From the NCBI GenBank assembly GCA_900542505.1, contig UQNV01000008.1, positions 1 through 61,127 of the forward strand: a DNA stretch of 61,127 bases, written 5' to 3'. The notes beneath the pieces are model-generated. The model did not search any database. It had not been told where the DNA came from and saw only the letters and a list, made by a program, of their open reading frames with translations. The stretch is from an uncultured Alistipes sp. Its GTDB lineage: Bacteria > Bacteroidota > Bacteroidia > Bacteroidales > Rikenellaceae. Both the position numbers and the translations under genes were made by a program. Below, one piece after another: positions 24,607-33,696 of this stretch (position 1 is its first letter; each line of letters starts with the position of its first letter).

Positions 24607-25593
24607 TCAGGCCTGCTGCCAGGCGTAGGAGAGCATCGTCTCGTCGAGGATGTCGCATCCGGCCATGAAGGTGGCGCGCTGGCGGTTCTCCATCAGGTCG
24701 GGGTTGTACCACATGCGGATTTCGGTGCCGGGGAAGTCGGCCGTGTTGACCGCCAGCACCAGGTTGCGGCGGTCGGTCAGCAGGCAGAACGACTTGGGGT
24801 ACTCCGAATCGGCGAGGTAGGCCCCCAGGCGCACGTCGACGACCGGAATGCCGTGGTAGGCAAGCGTGCGGCGGCCGTTGACCGTGTCGATGTAGGAGGC
24901 GTCGGCGCCCTTCGAGTCGAGGTACTTCTCGTAGAGGTGGCAGATGTCCGACGTGGCGAAGAAGGCGAGCTGACCCTCGGCCTTGAGGTCCTGCAGGCGG
25001 CAGTCGGCTTCGGTCCACAGGCGGTCGAAGAGCGCGACGGCATCGTCGGGCGAGGAGAGTTCGGCAGCGGTGTAGGAGAAGTCGTGAATGCCCTCCTCCT
25101 CGCTTGCTGCGAAGGCGGTGAGCGCCTTGAGGAAGCCGTCGAAGGTGTTGAGCCCCGACTCGCCCGTCGTGTCGCCCATCCACATCGTCGCGCGGATGCC
25201 CTCGGCCACGGCCTGCTTGAAGAGCGTCGTCTCGGCCTGTTCGAGCTCCGTACCCGTCAGGTCGTCCATGTTGACGTCGGCGCGGGCGGCAATCAGCTCG
25301 TAGACCTGCGCGAAGTAGTCGGCGGCCGAGAAGCCCAGTTCGGCCTTCACGCGGCTGAGCTGGATGGTCTTCTGGTAGCGGTGGGCCGCATCGCCGCCGC
25401 TCCAGCCGGCGGCCGTGTACTTCTGCAGCACGTTGCGCTGACCGTCCCACAGCTGGACGGTTGTCGGCACCGGCATGTTGTAGAGGACGCGCACGCCCAG
25501 CTCCTGGGCCGAAGGGCCGCTCAGCATCGGACGGAAGAAGATGGTTTCGAGCTCCTGGCCCGTGTACTGTTTGGGATTTTCGAGAAAACTCAT
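24607..25593 (-). CDS. Phage major capsid protein (HK97-fold type)
   Basis: 328 aa. It begins MSFLENPKQYTGQELETIFF, contains MPVPTTVQLWDGQRNVLQKY, an extended central domain with WMGDTTGESGLNTFDGFLKAL and the terminal FPGTEIRMWYNPDLMENRQR and AGCDILDETMLSYAW segments, a pattern known from major capsid proteins of Bacteroidota prophages. Preceded on the same strand by a ClpP-type head-maturation protease gene, the expected partner. The start is the first ATG after an AT-rich, A-tract leader (137-nt gap). Would assemble the icosahedral shell. Confidence 0.85.
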   Translation of the reverse strand: MSFLENPKQYTGQELETIFFRPMLSGPSAQELGVRVLYNMPVPTTVQLWDGQRNVLQKYTAAGWSGGDAAHRYQKTIQLSRVKAELGFSAADYFAQVYELIAARADVNMDDLTGTELEQAETTLFKQAVAEGIRATMWMGDTTGESGLNTFDGFLKALTAFAASEEEGIHDFSYTAAELSSPDDAVALFDRLWTEADCRLQDLKAEGQLAFFATSDICHLYEKYLDSKGADASYIDTVNGRRTLAYHGIPVVDVRLGAYLADSEYPKSFCLLTDRRNLVLAVNTADFPGTEIRMWYNPDLMENRQRATFMAGCDILDETMLSYAWQQA

Positions 25594-25730
25594 GACTGTC
25601 TGTTTTTTTTGTAATGGGTTGATTGTTTGGATGAATGGCGGGTGTCGCCGGCCGCGGTCCGGCAGCACCGAGCATTAGGGGTTGCCGCTGCTGGTCACAG
25701 CGAGAGGCAGGTCTTCGGGGCGTTCCGGGC

Positions 25731-26816
25731 TCAGTTCTTGGCGAACGAACGGGCATCCTCGGCGTAGGCCCGCTCGTTGGCCGTACGGAGCCGCTCGCGG
25801 CACGAGGGGTCCTCCGTGGGCCGCACCCGGGTGGGGCCGACCTGCAGCTGCGCCTCGCGCAGCGCCAGCACCGAGCGGCGCTGCACGACGGCCGCATCGG
25901 CCGGCAGGGGCCGGGCATCGTCGCCCCGCCGGAGTGCATCGGACGCCGTTCCGCCGGATTGCGCTGCGGCAGCCGGCTCGCGGCCGGAAAGCTCCTCAGC
26001 CGTTTCACGCCGCATTCCGCCGCGACCGCCCGAAAGCCGTTCGCGCCAGCCGCGGACGGCCCGGCGCACCCACCGGGCAAGGGTCCCGGGAGCGGCATCC
26101 GACGCTCCGCCCGCCGACGGTCTCTCCGCCGAGGACTCCTCCGCGCCTTCGTCGAAGCCGTAGAGCTCCTCCGTTTCGGCATCGCCTCCCGCCGCTGCGG
26201 CATCGCCGCCGGCATCGGGCTCCGGAGCCTCCGCCCCGATGACCCGGTCGGCCAAACCGGCCGCAACGGCCTCCTCGGGCGAGAGCCAGCGTCCCGCGCC
26301 GTTGTTTTCGGCCATCAGCGCCGCGAACTCCGCCGCCGGACGGCCCGAGCGGGCGGCATAGATTTCGGCCAGCCGCTCGTCGGTCTTGCGCAGCAGTTCG
26401 ATGCGCGAGGTCAGCTCGGCGACGTTGCCCTCGACCGAACACTCCGAGTTGTGAATCAGATAGAGCGCCCCGGCGGCAATCTCGCGCCGTCCTTCGGAGG
26501 CGGCCTGCGCGATGAGCGTCGCGGCCGATGCCGTGTAGCCGTAGCAGCGTGTGGTGACGCGTCCCGGCAGCGCCCGCAGTGCGTCGTAGATGAGCAGCGC
26601 ATCGTTCACGTCGCCGCCCGTCGAGCGAATCGAGACCACCACCTCGGCGGCCTCCAGTGCGGCGATGCGCGCCGCCGCGGCGCGGAACCGCTCGTAGGTG
26701 GCCACCCGCTGTCCGGGCTCCTCGAACTGCCACTCCTCCGGCACGCCGATGTCGCCCTCGATGTCGACGTGACAGATTTCGGCGCTGTTCCTGATTCGAA
26801 TTTCCGATTTCATCAT
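25731..26816 (-). CDS. ClpP-type phage head-maturation protease with long C-terminal region
   Basis: 361 aa. Residues about 1-195 form a ClpP/S14 fold: SIRSTGGDVNDALLIYDAL (oxyanion glycines), nucleophile S97 in GYTASAATLIAQ, histidine H122 in LYLIHNSE and the SPEEAVAAGLADRVIG end. The third catalytic residue position (MAENNGAGRW) lacks the usual Asp, as happens in some phage homologues. The C-terminal 165 aa are low-complexity, acidic then Arg-rich, possibly a scaffold domain removed during maturation, as in other fused protease-scaffolds. The first of two ATGs was taken. Confidence 0.85.
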   Translation of the reverse strand: MMKSEIRIRNSAEICHVDIEGDIGVPEEWQFEEPGQRVATYERFRAAAARIAALEAAEVVVSIRSTGGDVNDALLIYDALRALPGRVTTRCYGYTASAATLIAQAASEGRREIAAGALYLIHNSECSVEGNVAELTSRIELLRKTDERLAEIYAARSGRPAAEFAALMAENNGAGRWLSPEEAVAAGLADRVIGAEAPEPDAGGDAAAAGGDAETEELYGFDEGAEESSAERPSAGGASDAAPGTLARWVRRAVRGWRERLSGGRGGMRRETAEELSGREPAAAAQSGGTASDALRRGDDARPLPADAAVVQRRSVLALREAQLQVGPTRVRPTEDPSCRERLRTANERAYAEDARSFAKN

Positions 26817-26818
26817 GA

Positions 26819-27079
26819 TTACCTTTTGAATGTTTGATAATAACTGTTGCGCACCTTGCCGTAGGAGCATCCGAGCTCCTCGGCCACGGACTCCATCGCC
26901 TCGCAGCACCCCGCACCGGCGTCGATGCGCCGCTCGACCTCCTCGCGGAGCAGCCACCGCTCACAGGCCGTACGGGCGACGAATCCCCGCTCGAAGAGGA
27001 GGCGCACCGCCTCTTCGGGGCTCCTTCCGCGGAGCTCCCTGGCCAGCATCGCGGCCAGCCGTTCGTCTGCGCGGGTCAC
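26819..27079 (-). CDS. Small helix-turn-helix protein of the phage-like cassette
   Basis: 86 aa with a GTG start that overlaps the stop codon of the 790-aa gene (GTGA), the coupling seen elsewhere in this cassette; an ATG 11 codons upstream would lie inside that gene. Mostly helical; the last 25 residues (SVAEELGCSYGKVRNSYYQT) look like a helix-turn-helix. It could be a terminase-small-subunit-like or regulatory DNA-binding protein, but no family is certain. Confidence 0.65.
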   Translation of the reverse strand: MTRADERLAAMLARELRGRSPEEAVRLLFERGFVARTACERWLLREEVERRIDAGAGCCEAMESVAEELGCSYGKVRNSYYQTFKR

Positions 27080-29448
27080 AGGCGGTCCTCCATCAGACGG
27101 ATGAAACGACAACGTGCCTTCGACTGCTCGGGGTCGTAGCGCTCGATGGACTCCAGCACGCCGACGACCACCCCCGTGCCCGTGTCGAGCTGGAAGCGCG
27201 AGCGGATGTCGGGCATGCCCGTTCCGGGGGTGAAGAGCGCCGCATATTCGTGGGGCTCGAGCCTCAGCGTGAGGGTGATGCGCTGGCGAAGGTCCTCGAT
27301 TTCAGTCTGGGCGAAGTAGCGGTTGCAGAGCCCCTCGGCGCCGCTGCGGTTGCCGAAGGTGAGGGTGAAGGCCTTGGTCTGGCTGTCGCCCGCATAGCAG
27401 AAGGCCGCCAGCGGATACGAGGCCCGGTCGGCCGGATAGCCCCAACGTTCGCCCTCGGGCAGCGAATGGAGACCGCAGTAGCGCACAATCGTGGGGGCGA
27501 TGTTGCCGTCGGGCAGCTCCGCATCGCGGTCGCCCACCTGCAGCAGCAATGCCGATGGCGCATTGGCGTAGCCGCCCATCATGCTGAGCACCGGGGCAAA
27601 GAGCGGATTGCGCGACTCTTCGTCGCCCTCCATCGTGGCGTAGCTGGACATCACGTAGCTCCAGGCGCCGAACACCTCGCCCGACTCCTCGTCGGCCCGG
27701 GCCACGGCCCCCTCGCCCGCAGCATAACACCACGTGCGCTGCTTGTGGAACCCGGGCGCAAGCTCCTCGAACTCGACCGACTCCGAGAAGTCGGTGCGGT
27801 CGCGCCAGTCGGCGTCGACCCCCGCGCCGTAGAAGTCGTCGGCCGGTTCAATCCACACCTTCCGGGCCGGCTCCTCGGTGTAGAAGCGCAGGTTGAAGAG
27901 ATGGCCCACGGCCCTGAGCAGTTCGATGGGACGCACCTCGTGACGCGCCACGTCGCCGAAGCCGAGCACCTCGCCGAATCCGGGACGGCCCGAAAAGAGC
28001 GGCTGCAGCGCACACGACCTGTCGAGTGTCAGCGTCATCCCCGCCTCCGCCCCGTGGAAGTAGAGCGTGTCGAACCGCACGGGCGAGGTGGGCGAACATG
28101 CGACCGGCGTCGAGCAGACCCGCACATCGACCGTCGTCCGTCCCCGCTCCTCGACATAGCCGTCGTAGAGCGCCCAGTCCGAGGCATACCGGAGCCACGT
28201 ACCCGACTGCTCGCGCCAGAGCACGGGGTTCGCATATTTGCCCGTTGCCGGAGTGGTGACCTTGGCCGAACGGCCCGAAAATTCGCACCAGAACTGCGAC
28301 GCCATCCCGTCGCGGATGTAGGTGAGCCTGTACCGGGAGCCTTCCGTATGGTCGAAGACCACCACCCGATACTCGTAGTTCGCCTTCAGCCCGCCGCGCC
28401 GGTCGACATAGCGGTTCGCCAGCGTGAACCGCATGTCGCTGCCCGGACCGAGGTAGATGGAGTCGAATCCCGCCAGGCGGTTGCGGTCGAGAATCCGGTG
28501 GTCGGTGGTGTAGCGTATGCGGTACTCGAAGCCGACGGTCACCTCGCTCAGCGGGCGGAAGACGACGGCACCCTCCTCCTCGCGGAAGCACCCTCCGTTG
28601 TTGAAGAACTCCCCGCCCAGCAGCTCGCCCTCTTCGTCGACGCTCTGCGGCTGGGCCGACTCGACGATGTTGCCCACGCTGTACCCCGTCCTGAAGGGGT
28701 CGGCATAGACCCGCCCCAGCATGTCGGCCTGCGCCGATACCGTCGTGAGCCTCCGGGCCCGGAACCCCATGCGGCTCTGCAACCGCGAGGTGTCGTGCGA
28801 GACGTAGGCCCCGCTCATGTAGAGCGAACGGAAGAGGTCCGACTCCAGGAAGCTGCTCTCGACCGTATAGCCCGCACTCGTGAAAATCGTCTCGACGAGC
28901 GGCGCCAGCTGCAGGAAGGGGTGATAGTCATCCACCGACAGGAGCCGCTCGGCGGGGTAGAGGTCCGTCGGAGCGCTCTGCTGCGGGTAGGCGTCGCGCA
29001 CCACCGGCAGGAACTTCACGGGGCTGTCGCTGCTCCAGCCGTTGCAGATGTCGAGCGGCGTGAGCGTCATGGAGAACTCCACCGGCAGGTCGCGCAGCCA
29101 TCCGCTTGCGGCGCTGCGGGCCCACTCGGGGGCTCCGTCGCGGAGCTCGAGCCGGTATCCATCCGGCGTGAGGCCCAGCAGCCGGACCGGCCCGTCGAAA
29201 ACCGACGCCCCCTTCCACTCGATTTTCAACCGATGGGAGGTCCTGTTAAAGGGGTAGTTCGCCTGCGGCGAGAAGGAGTCGAACATCGCCAAATCGTTGG
29301 TCGCCGAATGCGGCAGCACCAGCTCCATCGAGGAGGCCTCGCACGCCTCGGCCGGGTCGGCGAGTGCGGCGGCGCTGAATCCGGGGCGGAGCACCGGCGC
29401 TTCGTCCAGTTCGCAGACGAAGGTGTCAATCAGAACCTGGGAACTCAT
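27076..29448 (-). CDS. Large beta-rich phage protein, probable tail/baseplate component
   Basis: 790 aa, no signal peptide or membrane segment. The N-terminal 130 residues (PHSATNDLAMFDSFSPQANY, then WKGASVFDGPVRLLGLTPDG and LELRDGAPEWARSA) resemble the first domains of baseplate-hub proteins. The remainder is beta-rich with carbohydrate-binding-like stretches and few Lys. It sits between the 330-aa gene (4-nt ATGA overlap) and the small HTH gene (GTGA overlap). A role in tail or host attachment is inference; no family could be named. Confidence 0.7.
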   Translation of the reverse strand: MSSQVLIDTFVCELDEAPVLRPGFSAAALADPAEACEASSMELVLPHSATNDLAMFDSFSPQANYPFNRTSHRLKIEWKGASVFDGPVRLLGLTPDGYRLELRDGAPEWARSAASGWLRDLPVEFSMTLTPLDICNGWSSDSPVKFLPVVRDAYPQQSAPTDLYPAERLLSVDDYHPFLQLAPLVETIFTSAGYTVESSFLESDLFRSLYMSGAYVSHDTSRLQSRMGFRARRLTTVSAQADMLGRVYADPFRTGYSVGNIVESAQPQSVDEEGELLGGEFFNNGGCFREEEGAVVFRPLSEVTVGFEYRIRYTTDHRILDRNRLAGFDSIYLGPGSDMRFTLANRYVDRRGGLKANYEYRVVVFDHTEGSRYRLTYIRDGMASQFWCEFSGRSAKVTTPATGKYANPVLWREQSGTWLRYASDWALYDGYVEERGRTTVDVRVCSTPVACSPTSPVRFDTLYFHGAEAGMTLTLDRSCALQPLFSGRPGFGEVLGFGDVARHEVRPIELLRAVGHLFNLRFYTEEPARKVWIEPADDFYGAGVDADWRDRTDFSESVEFEELAPGFHKQRTWCYAAGEGAVARADEESGEVFGAWSYVMSSYATMEGDEESRNPLFAPVLSMMGGYANAPSALLLQVGDRDAELPDGNIAPTIVRYCGLHSLPEGERWGYPADRASYPLAAFCYAGDSQTKAFTLTFGNRSGAEGLCNRYFAQTEIEDLRQRITLTLRLEPHEYAALFTPGTGMPDIRSRFQLDTGTGVVVGVLESIERYDPEQSKARCRFIRLMEDRL

Positions 29449-30437
29449 AGCATCGACTCATTGACGGTTGGACGAATCGCGATTTCGAGCGCGTCGTAGG
29501 TGCCGTTGCGGTTGATTTCCACCTCGCTGGTCACCACATCGACCGGCAGGTAACGTCCCGCGCAGACCAGCCACACCTCGGGCGAGGAGATGATTTCCGC
29601 AAGCGCCTCCATCACCTCCCTGCGCTCGAAGGCCGACCGCAGCGTCACCAGCCGCTCGGACGTAACCCTCGAGACGGCCCGCCCCGAGGCGCCGTAGACG
29701 CGCTTCTTGACAGTCTGCTTCGCCACGACGGTCTCGAACGGGAACGTATAGTGCTCGACCGAGCCCGCCGCACTGCGCCAGGCCAGCCGGCGGCTTCCGT
29801 GGGGCGACGGCGCAACGGTATAGGTGAGCGACCCGAGCTCGCCCGCCGCGAGCGTCACCCGCTCGGCATCGGCAAAGTCGGCCATGTCGAGCCTGAAGAG
29901 CTGCCAGCCGCCCTGTCCGGAGGTGTAGCTGCGGCTGCTGCTCTGCCCGTCGCTCCCGCATGCGGTCACCTCCACCGTCAGGGGCTCCTCCGCAAAAAGG
30001 GTCACCTCCTCGGCCTCGTCGGGGGCGATGAGCCGGCAGAGGGGCATGGTCGTCCGCATGCCGAACGCCACGGCGCTCCCCTCGGGCCGTTCCGCATCCG
30101 TCCCGCCGGGACGCTCCTCCATCACGGGCAGGAAGAGGCGCTCCTCCGAATAGGCGATGTCGATTCGTGCCTGGACGTGAGAGACCCGGCCCGCATCCTC
30201 GAAAAAGCCCGTAGCGCCGACCGACGGCGTGAAGCGCACCAACGGCCTCAGGATGGCGGCGATGTCGACATCGCCCTTGTCGCACCTCGAGTAGCGGCGG
30301 GCCGCCAGCGTATCGTCGGTATCGAGGTCGAAGAGCTGGAAGAGGTGGTCGCCTCCGGTGCCCGGGTCCTCGAAATGATAGAGCAGCCTGTCTCCAAGCG
30401 GTGCATGATTTTCGGGAATTTGCGTAAACTGCATCAT
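29445..30437 (-). CDS. Beta-rich protein heading the phage-like cassette
   Basis: 330 aa. It begins MMQFTQIPENHAPLGDRLLY, then HLFQLFDLDTDDTLAARRYS; much of the rest alternates short beta segments with Ser/Gly turns (SGQGGWQLFRLDMADF) and ends TSEVEINRNGTYDALEIAIR. Upstream in-frame sequence lies in imperfect repeats and is not used. Likely a minor tail or adaptor protein; I do not recognise a family. It is the first gene of the cassette and I see no consensus promoter before it. Confidence 0.7.
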   Translation of the reverse strand: MMQFTQIPENHAPLGDRLLYHFEDPGTGGDHLFQLFDLDTDDTLAARRYSRCDKGDVDIAAILRPLVRFTPSVGATGFFEDAGRVSHVQARIDIAYSEERLFLPVMEERPGGTDAERPEGSAVAFGMRTTMPLCRLIAPDEAEEVTLFAEEPLTVEVTACGSDGQSSSRSYTSGQGGWQLFRLDMADFADAERVTLAAGELGSLTYTVAPSPHGSRRLAWRSAAGSVEHYTFPFETVVAKQTVKKRVYGASGRAVSRVTSERLVTLRSAFERREVMEALAEIISSPEVWLVCAGRYLPVDVVTSEVEINRNGTYDALEIAIRPTVNESML

Positions 30438-30540
30438 ATCGAATAGGATTTGGATTTTTTCTGAGATGTGCCCTGCTGCGCCCCGCGCCTCTTCGGCTGC
30501 CGCCCTGGCATGAGCGGGAAGTTCGCTGCCGCAGCTGCCG

Positions 30541-30872
30541 CAGCTGCCGGAGTGCGGACTATCGGATTGCAAACTCCGGAATGCGGCACCGCCGAATTGC
30601 AGGATTGTTTTTGGACAGCCGAAGCGCGGAGTCATTGGGTTCTGAACCACCGGAATGCAGCATCGCCGAATTGTGGCGCTGTTGGATTGTAGCCCACCGA
30701 GCTGCAAAACTGCCGGAGTGCGAAGCTGCCGGGGCGAGAACCTTCGGGATGAAGCACCGCCGGAGCGCGGAGCCATTGGGTTCTGAATCATCGAAATGCG
30801 GCATCGCCGAGTTGTGAAATTGTTGGATTTTGGACAGCCGTGTTGCAAAACTGCCGGAGTGCGAAGCTGCCG
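30541..30872. repeat. Imperfect direct repeats, 141-nt period
   Basis: CATTGGGTTCTGAA occurs at 30633 and 30774, and GCAAAACTGCCGGAGTGCGA at 30704 and 30845, both 141 nt apart. The motif CCGGAATGCGGCAnCGCCGA also appears at 30576, 30650 and 30791, so there are degenerate subunits of about 70 nt. TTTGGACAGCCG recurs at both ends. The interval is upstream of the phage-like cassette and encodes nothing recognisable. Confidence 0.75.
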
Positions 30873-31007
30873 CGAGAAGAGTTGAACGACCGGCTCCCGG
30901 GGCAGTTTCCTCTGGCCGAGATGCGGATGCTCCAAGCCGTCTCCCACTGCCGGGGCACAAGTGCTCCCCAAGCTTTTTTCCCAGGCGGAGGAGATACCCT
31001 CCGGGCT

Positions 31008-31113
31008 GTTCCCGGCCGGATTCGCGCCCATTCCCAATCCGTTCCCGGCCGGATTCGCGCCCATTCCAACCCGTTCCCGTCGGATTCGCGCCCTTCACAA
31101 CCCGCTCCCGGGC
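31008..31113. repeat. Tandem repeat, 31-33 nt unit, three copies plus partial
   Basis: Units start at 31008, 31041 and 31073, each opening GTTCCCGGCCGGATTCGCGC or a close variant, then CCATTCC/CCCTTCAC; a shortened fourth begins at 31104. Noncoding. Confidence 0.8.
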
Positions 31114-31672
31114 CTAATTCACACGCCGCCCGAACCGTTCCCGCCACCAGGGACCCCGGCTGCCCGCCTGCGGAATCCCGCCTCCCCCGAGCGGCAAAGC
31201 CGCAGGGCCTGCGATTCGGCCGGAGAATCGCCCGGGCAGAGATGCAAAGGGGGAGTGAAGCAGGGAATTCCGACAGGCGAAGCACGAAGCCGCCGTGGCA
31301 TCGGCCCGTATGGGACCGTTTCGGCCGGAGCGGGTCCGACCGCCCGGCAGCCGGCGAAAACCGGACGCCGCACGCGGCGGACAACCCCGACGCGGGGGCT
31401 TCCAACGGGGACGGAAGAGACGACCCGGCAAAGGCGCTCCGGCAGCCGTCCGTTGCGTCGACAACTTGTCGATAAAATGTCAAAAGATGTTGAAACGCGT
31501 CGATAACTTCCGACAACAGCCCGGTTTTCAACCGATTGGCTTTGTCGATAACCTCATGAACCGAGGTCCGTTTCTGTCGATTACAGCGCAAATATACCAC
31601 CGCCGCACCCCCCTTGTCAAGAGGTCGGGCAAGATTTTCTCGAAAATGTGGAAAAAACTTCCGATTTTTGCT
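31114..31672. other. 559 nt without a recognisable gene
   Basis: Open frames here read as Arg/Pro-rich shadows of GC-rich DNA. The last 200 nt turn AT-rich with several GTCGATAAC/GTCGACAAC-like words (about 31456-31555) ahead of the mqnA promoter. I see no RNA gene or terminator. Confidence 0.6.
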
Positions 31673-31680
31673 TACCTTTG
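31673..31680 (+). promoter_or_regulatory. Promoter -7 element of mqnA
   Basis: TACCTTTG 13 nt before the ATG; the -33 region has only a weak match. Confidence 0.5.
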
Positions 31681-31693
31681 CTGTGTTAAACCA

Positions 31694-32488
31694 ATGTCTC
31701 AGAACCCATGGATGATGGTCACAGTACCCCATATCGCCGTAGCGTCGTATCCCGACGCGCTCCCCTTCATCTATGGCATCCGGCACGCCCCTGACTTCCG
31801 CGTCGGCGAGCTGCTGGCGGCTACTCCGGAGCGCTGCGCCGAACTCTTTCTCGAGGGCGAGACCGACCTGGCACTCGTCCCGGCCGCACTTGTGCCCGAC
31901 CTTCACGACGCCAACCTCGTCACCGAATACTGCGTCGGAGCCACGGGCCCGTCGCGCTCGGCCCTGCTGCTGAGCAACGACGCCCCCGAATCGCTCCGCC
32001 GCGTCTTCATCGACCCCCAGTCGCCCACGGCCGCCCATCTGGCCGCCTACGTGCTGGGCAAGCGGTGGGGACTCACCCCGCAATACATTCCGCTCGACGA
32101 CACCGAGCAGCTCTTCCGCGTCGAAACGGGCGACGGATTCGTGCTGGGCGGCGGCAAGGCTGCCGACGCCGAGGGGCTCTTCGCCCGCTCGATGGACCTC
32201 ACGGGCGAGTGGTGCGCCATCGAGCAGCTTCCGGTGGCCATGGCCGTCTGGGTGGCCCGCAAGGGGACCGACCCGCTCCACATCGAGGAGCTGGAATACG
32301 CCCTCACCTACGGTCTGGAACACACCTTCGAGGCGGTGCGCGAATCGGTACCCGACGAGGCGCTGCTCGAAATCTACGGACATCTCTCGAACGATATCGA
32401 CTATCTGTTCGACCTCGAAAAACACAAGGCTCTCAAACGATTGTGGTCCTCCGGCGTGAAGAACGCGCTGCGGACCAATCCCGGCTGA
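31694..32488 (+). CDS. mqnA: Menaquinone biosynthesis protein MqnA-like (chorismate dehydratase)
   Basis: 264 aa, the size of MqnA/MqnD periplasmic-binding-fold enzymes. Recognisable parts: IAVASYPDALPFIYGI near 15-30 (the substrate-loop Asn/Ser position), LFLEGETDLALVPAALVP near 54-71, then FIDPQSPTAAHLAAYVL and ALTYGLEHTFEAV. MqnA converts chorismate to 3-enolpyruvyl-benzoate in the futalosine route. The start follows a -7 box; MVTVPHIAV a few codons in is an alternative. An amidohydrolase at 44231-45379 might supply the aminofutalosine deaminase step, which is inference. Confidence 0.85.
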   Translation: MSQNPWMMVTVPHIAVASYPDALPFIYGIRHAPDFRVGELLAATPERCAELFLEGETDLALVPAALVPDLHDANLVTEYCVGATGPSRSALLLSNDAPESLRRVFIDPQSPTAAHLAAYVLGKRWGLTPQYIPLDDTEQLFRVETGDGFVLGGGKAADAEGLFARSMDLTGEWCAIEQLPVAMAVWVARKGTDPLHIEELEYALTYGLEHTFEAVRESVPDEALLEIYGHLSNDIDYLFDLEKHKALKRLWSSGVKNALRTNPG

Positions 32489-32562
32489 AGGTAGCGCAGG
32501 GTGCCGTCAGCGCACCGCCCGATTTGCCGATACGGATTACGCAATTTCTAAACGGGAGCCAC

Positions 32563-33516
32563 ATGATTACCATCTACCTCAAGCAATACAACAAAATCAT
32601 CCGCAACGCCGACACCAAGCTCTTCGACGAGCTGGGCTACGACGACATTCTGTGGATTGACATGCTGTTGCCGACCATCAAGGAGCAGAAAGCCGTGGAG
32701 AACTTCATGGAAATCAGCCTCCAGACCAAACAGCAGGTCGAGGAGATTGAGTCGACCTCGAAGTACTCCGAAACCGAGAACGCCATCATCTCCAACTCCA
32801 ACTTCTTCGTTCCGACGGGGGACTCGTTCCTGGTCGAGCCCGTTTCGTTCATCATCTCCAACGAGGGCGTCCTGGTCTCGGTGCGCAATGCCGAGTTCCG
32901 CACCTTCCGCGAGACGGAGAAACGCCTCCAGATGAACTACCGCAGCTACTCGACGGGCTACCACGTCTTCATCTCGCTGCTCGAAGTGCGCATCGACTTC
33001 GACGCCGACCTTGTGGAGCTTGTCTCCAAGCAGGTCGGACTCCTCTCGAAGGACATCAACTCCGAGAACTCCATCGACAAGGAGGTGCTGCACCGCATCA
33101 GCGCCCTGCAGGAGAGCACCATGTCGCTGCGCGAGAACATCTTCGACCGCCAGCGCGTGCTCTCGGGCATCCTGCGTTCCGAACGTTTCCCGAGCGATAT
33201 CTACCCGCGCCTGCAGCTGATGATTAAGGACGTCAACTCGCTCATCAACCACGCCGACTTCAGTTTCCAGCGACTCGACTACATCCAGGACGCCGCGCTG
33301 GGTCTCATCAACATCGAGCAGAACGAAATCGTGAAGATATTCTCGGTGGCCGCCGTCATCTTCATGCCCGCGACGCTCATCGCCTCGATTTACGGCATGA
33401 ACTTCAAGTTCATGCCCGAGATGGACTGGGACTACGGCTACCTCTTCGCGCTGGGACTCATGGTGCTCTGTTCGGCGCTGACCATCCTCTTCTTCCGCTT
33501 CAAGAAGTGGCTGTAG
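32563..33516 (+). CDS. corA: CorA-family Mg2+/Co2+ transporter
   Basis: 317 aa. Long N-terminal cytoplasmic alpha/beta domain and coiled-coil stalk helix, then two C-terminal membrane segments separated by the invariant GMN motif (ASIYGMNFKFMPEMDWDYGY) with the MPE loop. Pentameric magnesium channel of the inner membrane. The start was set at MITIYLKQYNK, 74 nt after mqnA, so readthrough from mqnA is possible. Followed by a perfect terminator. Confidence 0.95.
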   Translation: MITIYLKQYNKIIRNADTKLFDELGYDDILWIDMLLPTIKEQKAVENFMEISLQTKQQVEEIESTSKYSETENAIISNSNFFVPTGDSFLVEPVSFIISNEGVLVSVRNAEFRTFRETEKRLQMNYRSYSTGYHVFISLLEVRIDFDADLVELVSKQVGLLSKDINSENSIDKEVLHRISALQESTMSLRENIFDRQRVLSGILRSERFPSDIYPRLQLMIKDVNSLINHADFSFQRLDYIQDAALGLINIEQNEIVKIFSVAAVIFMPATLIASIYGMNFKFMPEMDWDYGYLFALGLMVLCSALTILFFRFKKWL

Positions 33517-33554
33517 GGGAGCGGCTGCCGAAGACCCTCCGGACAACCGACAAT

Positions 33555-33590
33555 GAAGGGGACCGTCGCACGACGGTCCCCTTCTTCTCT
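33555..33590 (+). terminator. Terminator after corA
   Basis: Perfect 14-bp stem GAAGGGGACCGTCG / CGACGGTCCCCTTC with a minimal loop, then TTCT. Confidence 0.85.
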
Positions 33591-33696
33591 TCCGCTCCTA
33601 CGCCCGGCGCCGGCACCACCCGCACACCGGCCCCTGCCCCCGGTTGCGGCGCTCCGGCTGAGACATCCCGACTCCCGCACCCCGGCTGCGACACCC

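Noticed and set aside
26830..29499. 889-aa plus-strand frame across the phage-like genes
   Set aside because: Antisense of the 790-aa gene with no protein-like features.
30541..30872. Template/variable repeats of a diversity-generating retroelement
   Set aside because: The two 141-nt copies differ at all base types, not mainly at A, and there is no reverse transcriptase gene in the window.
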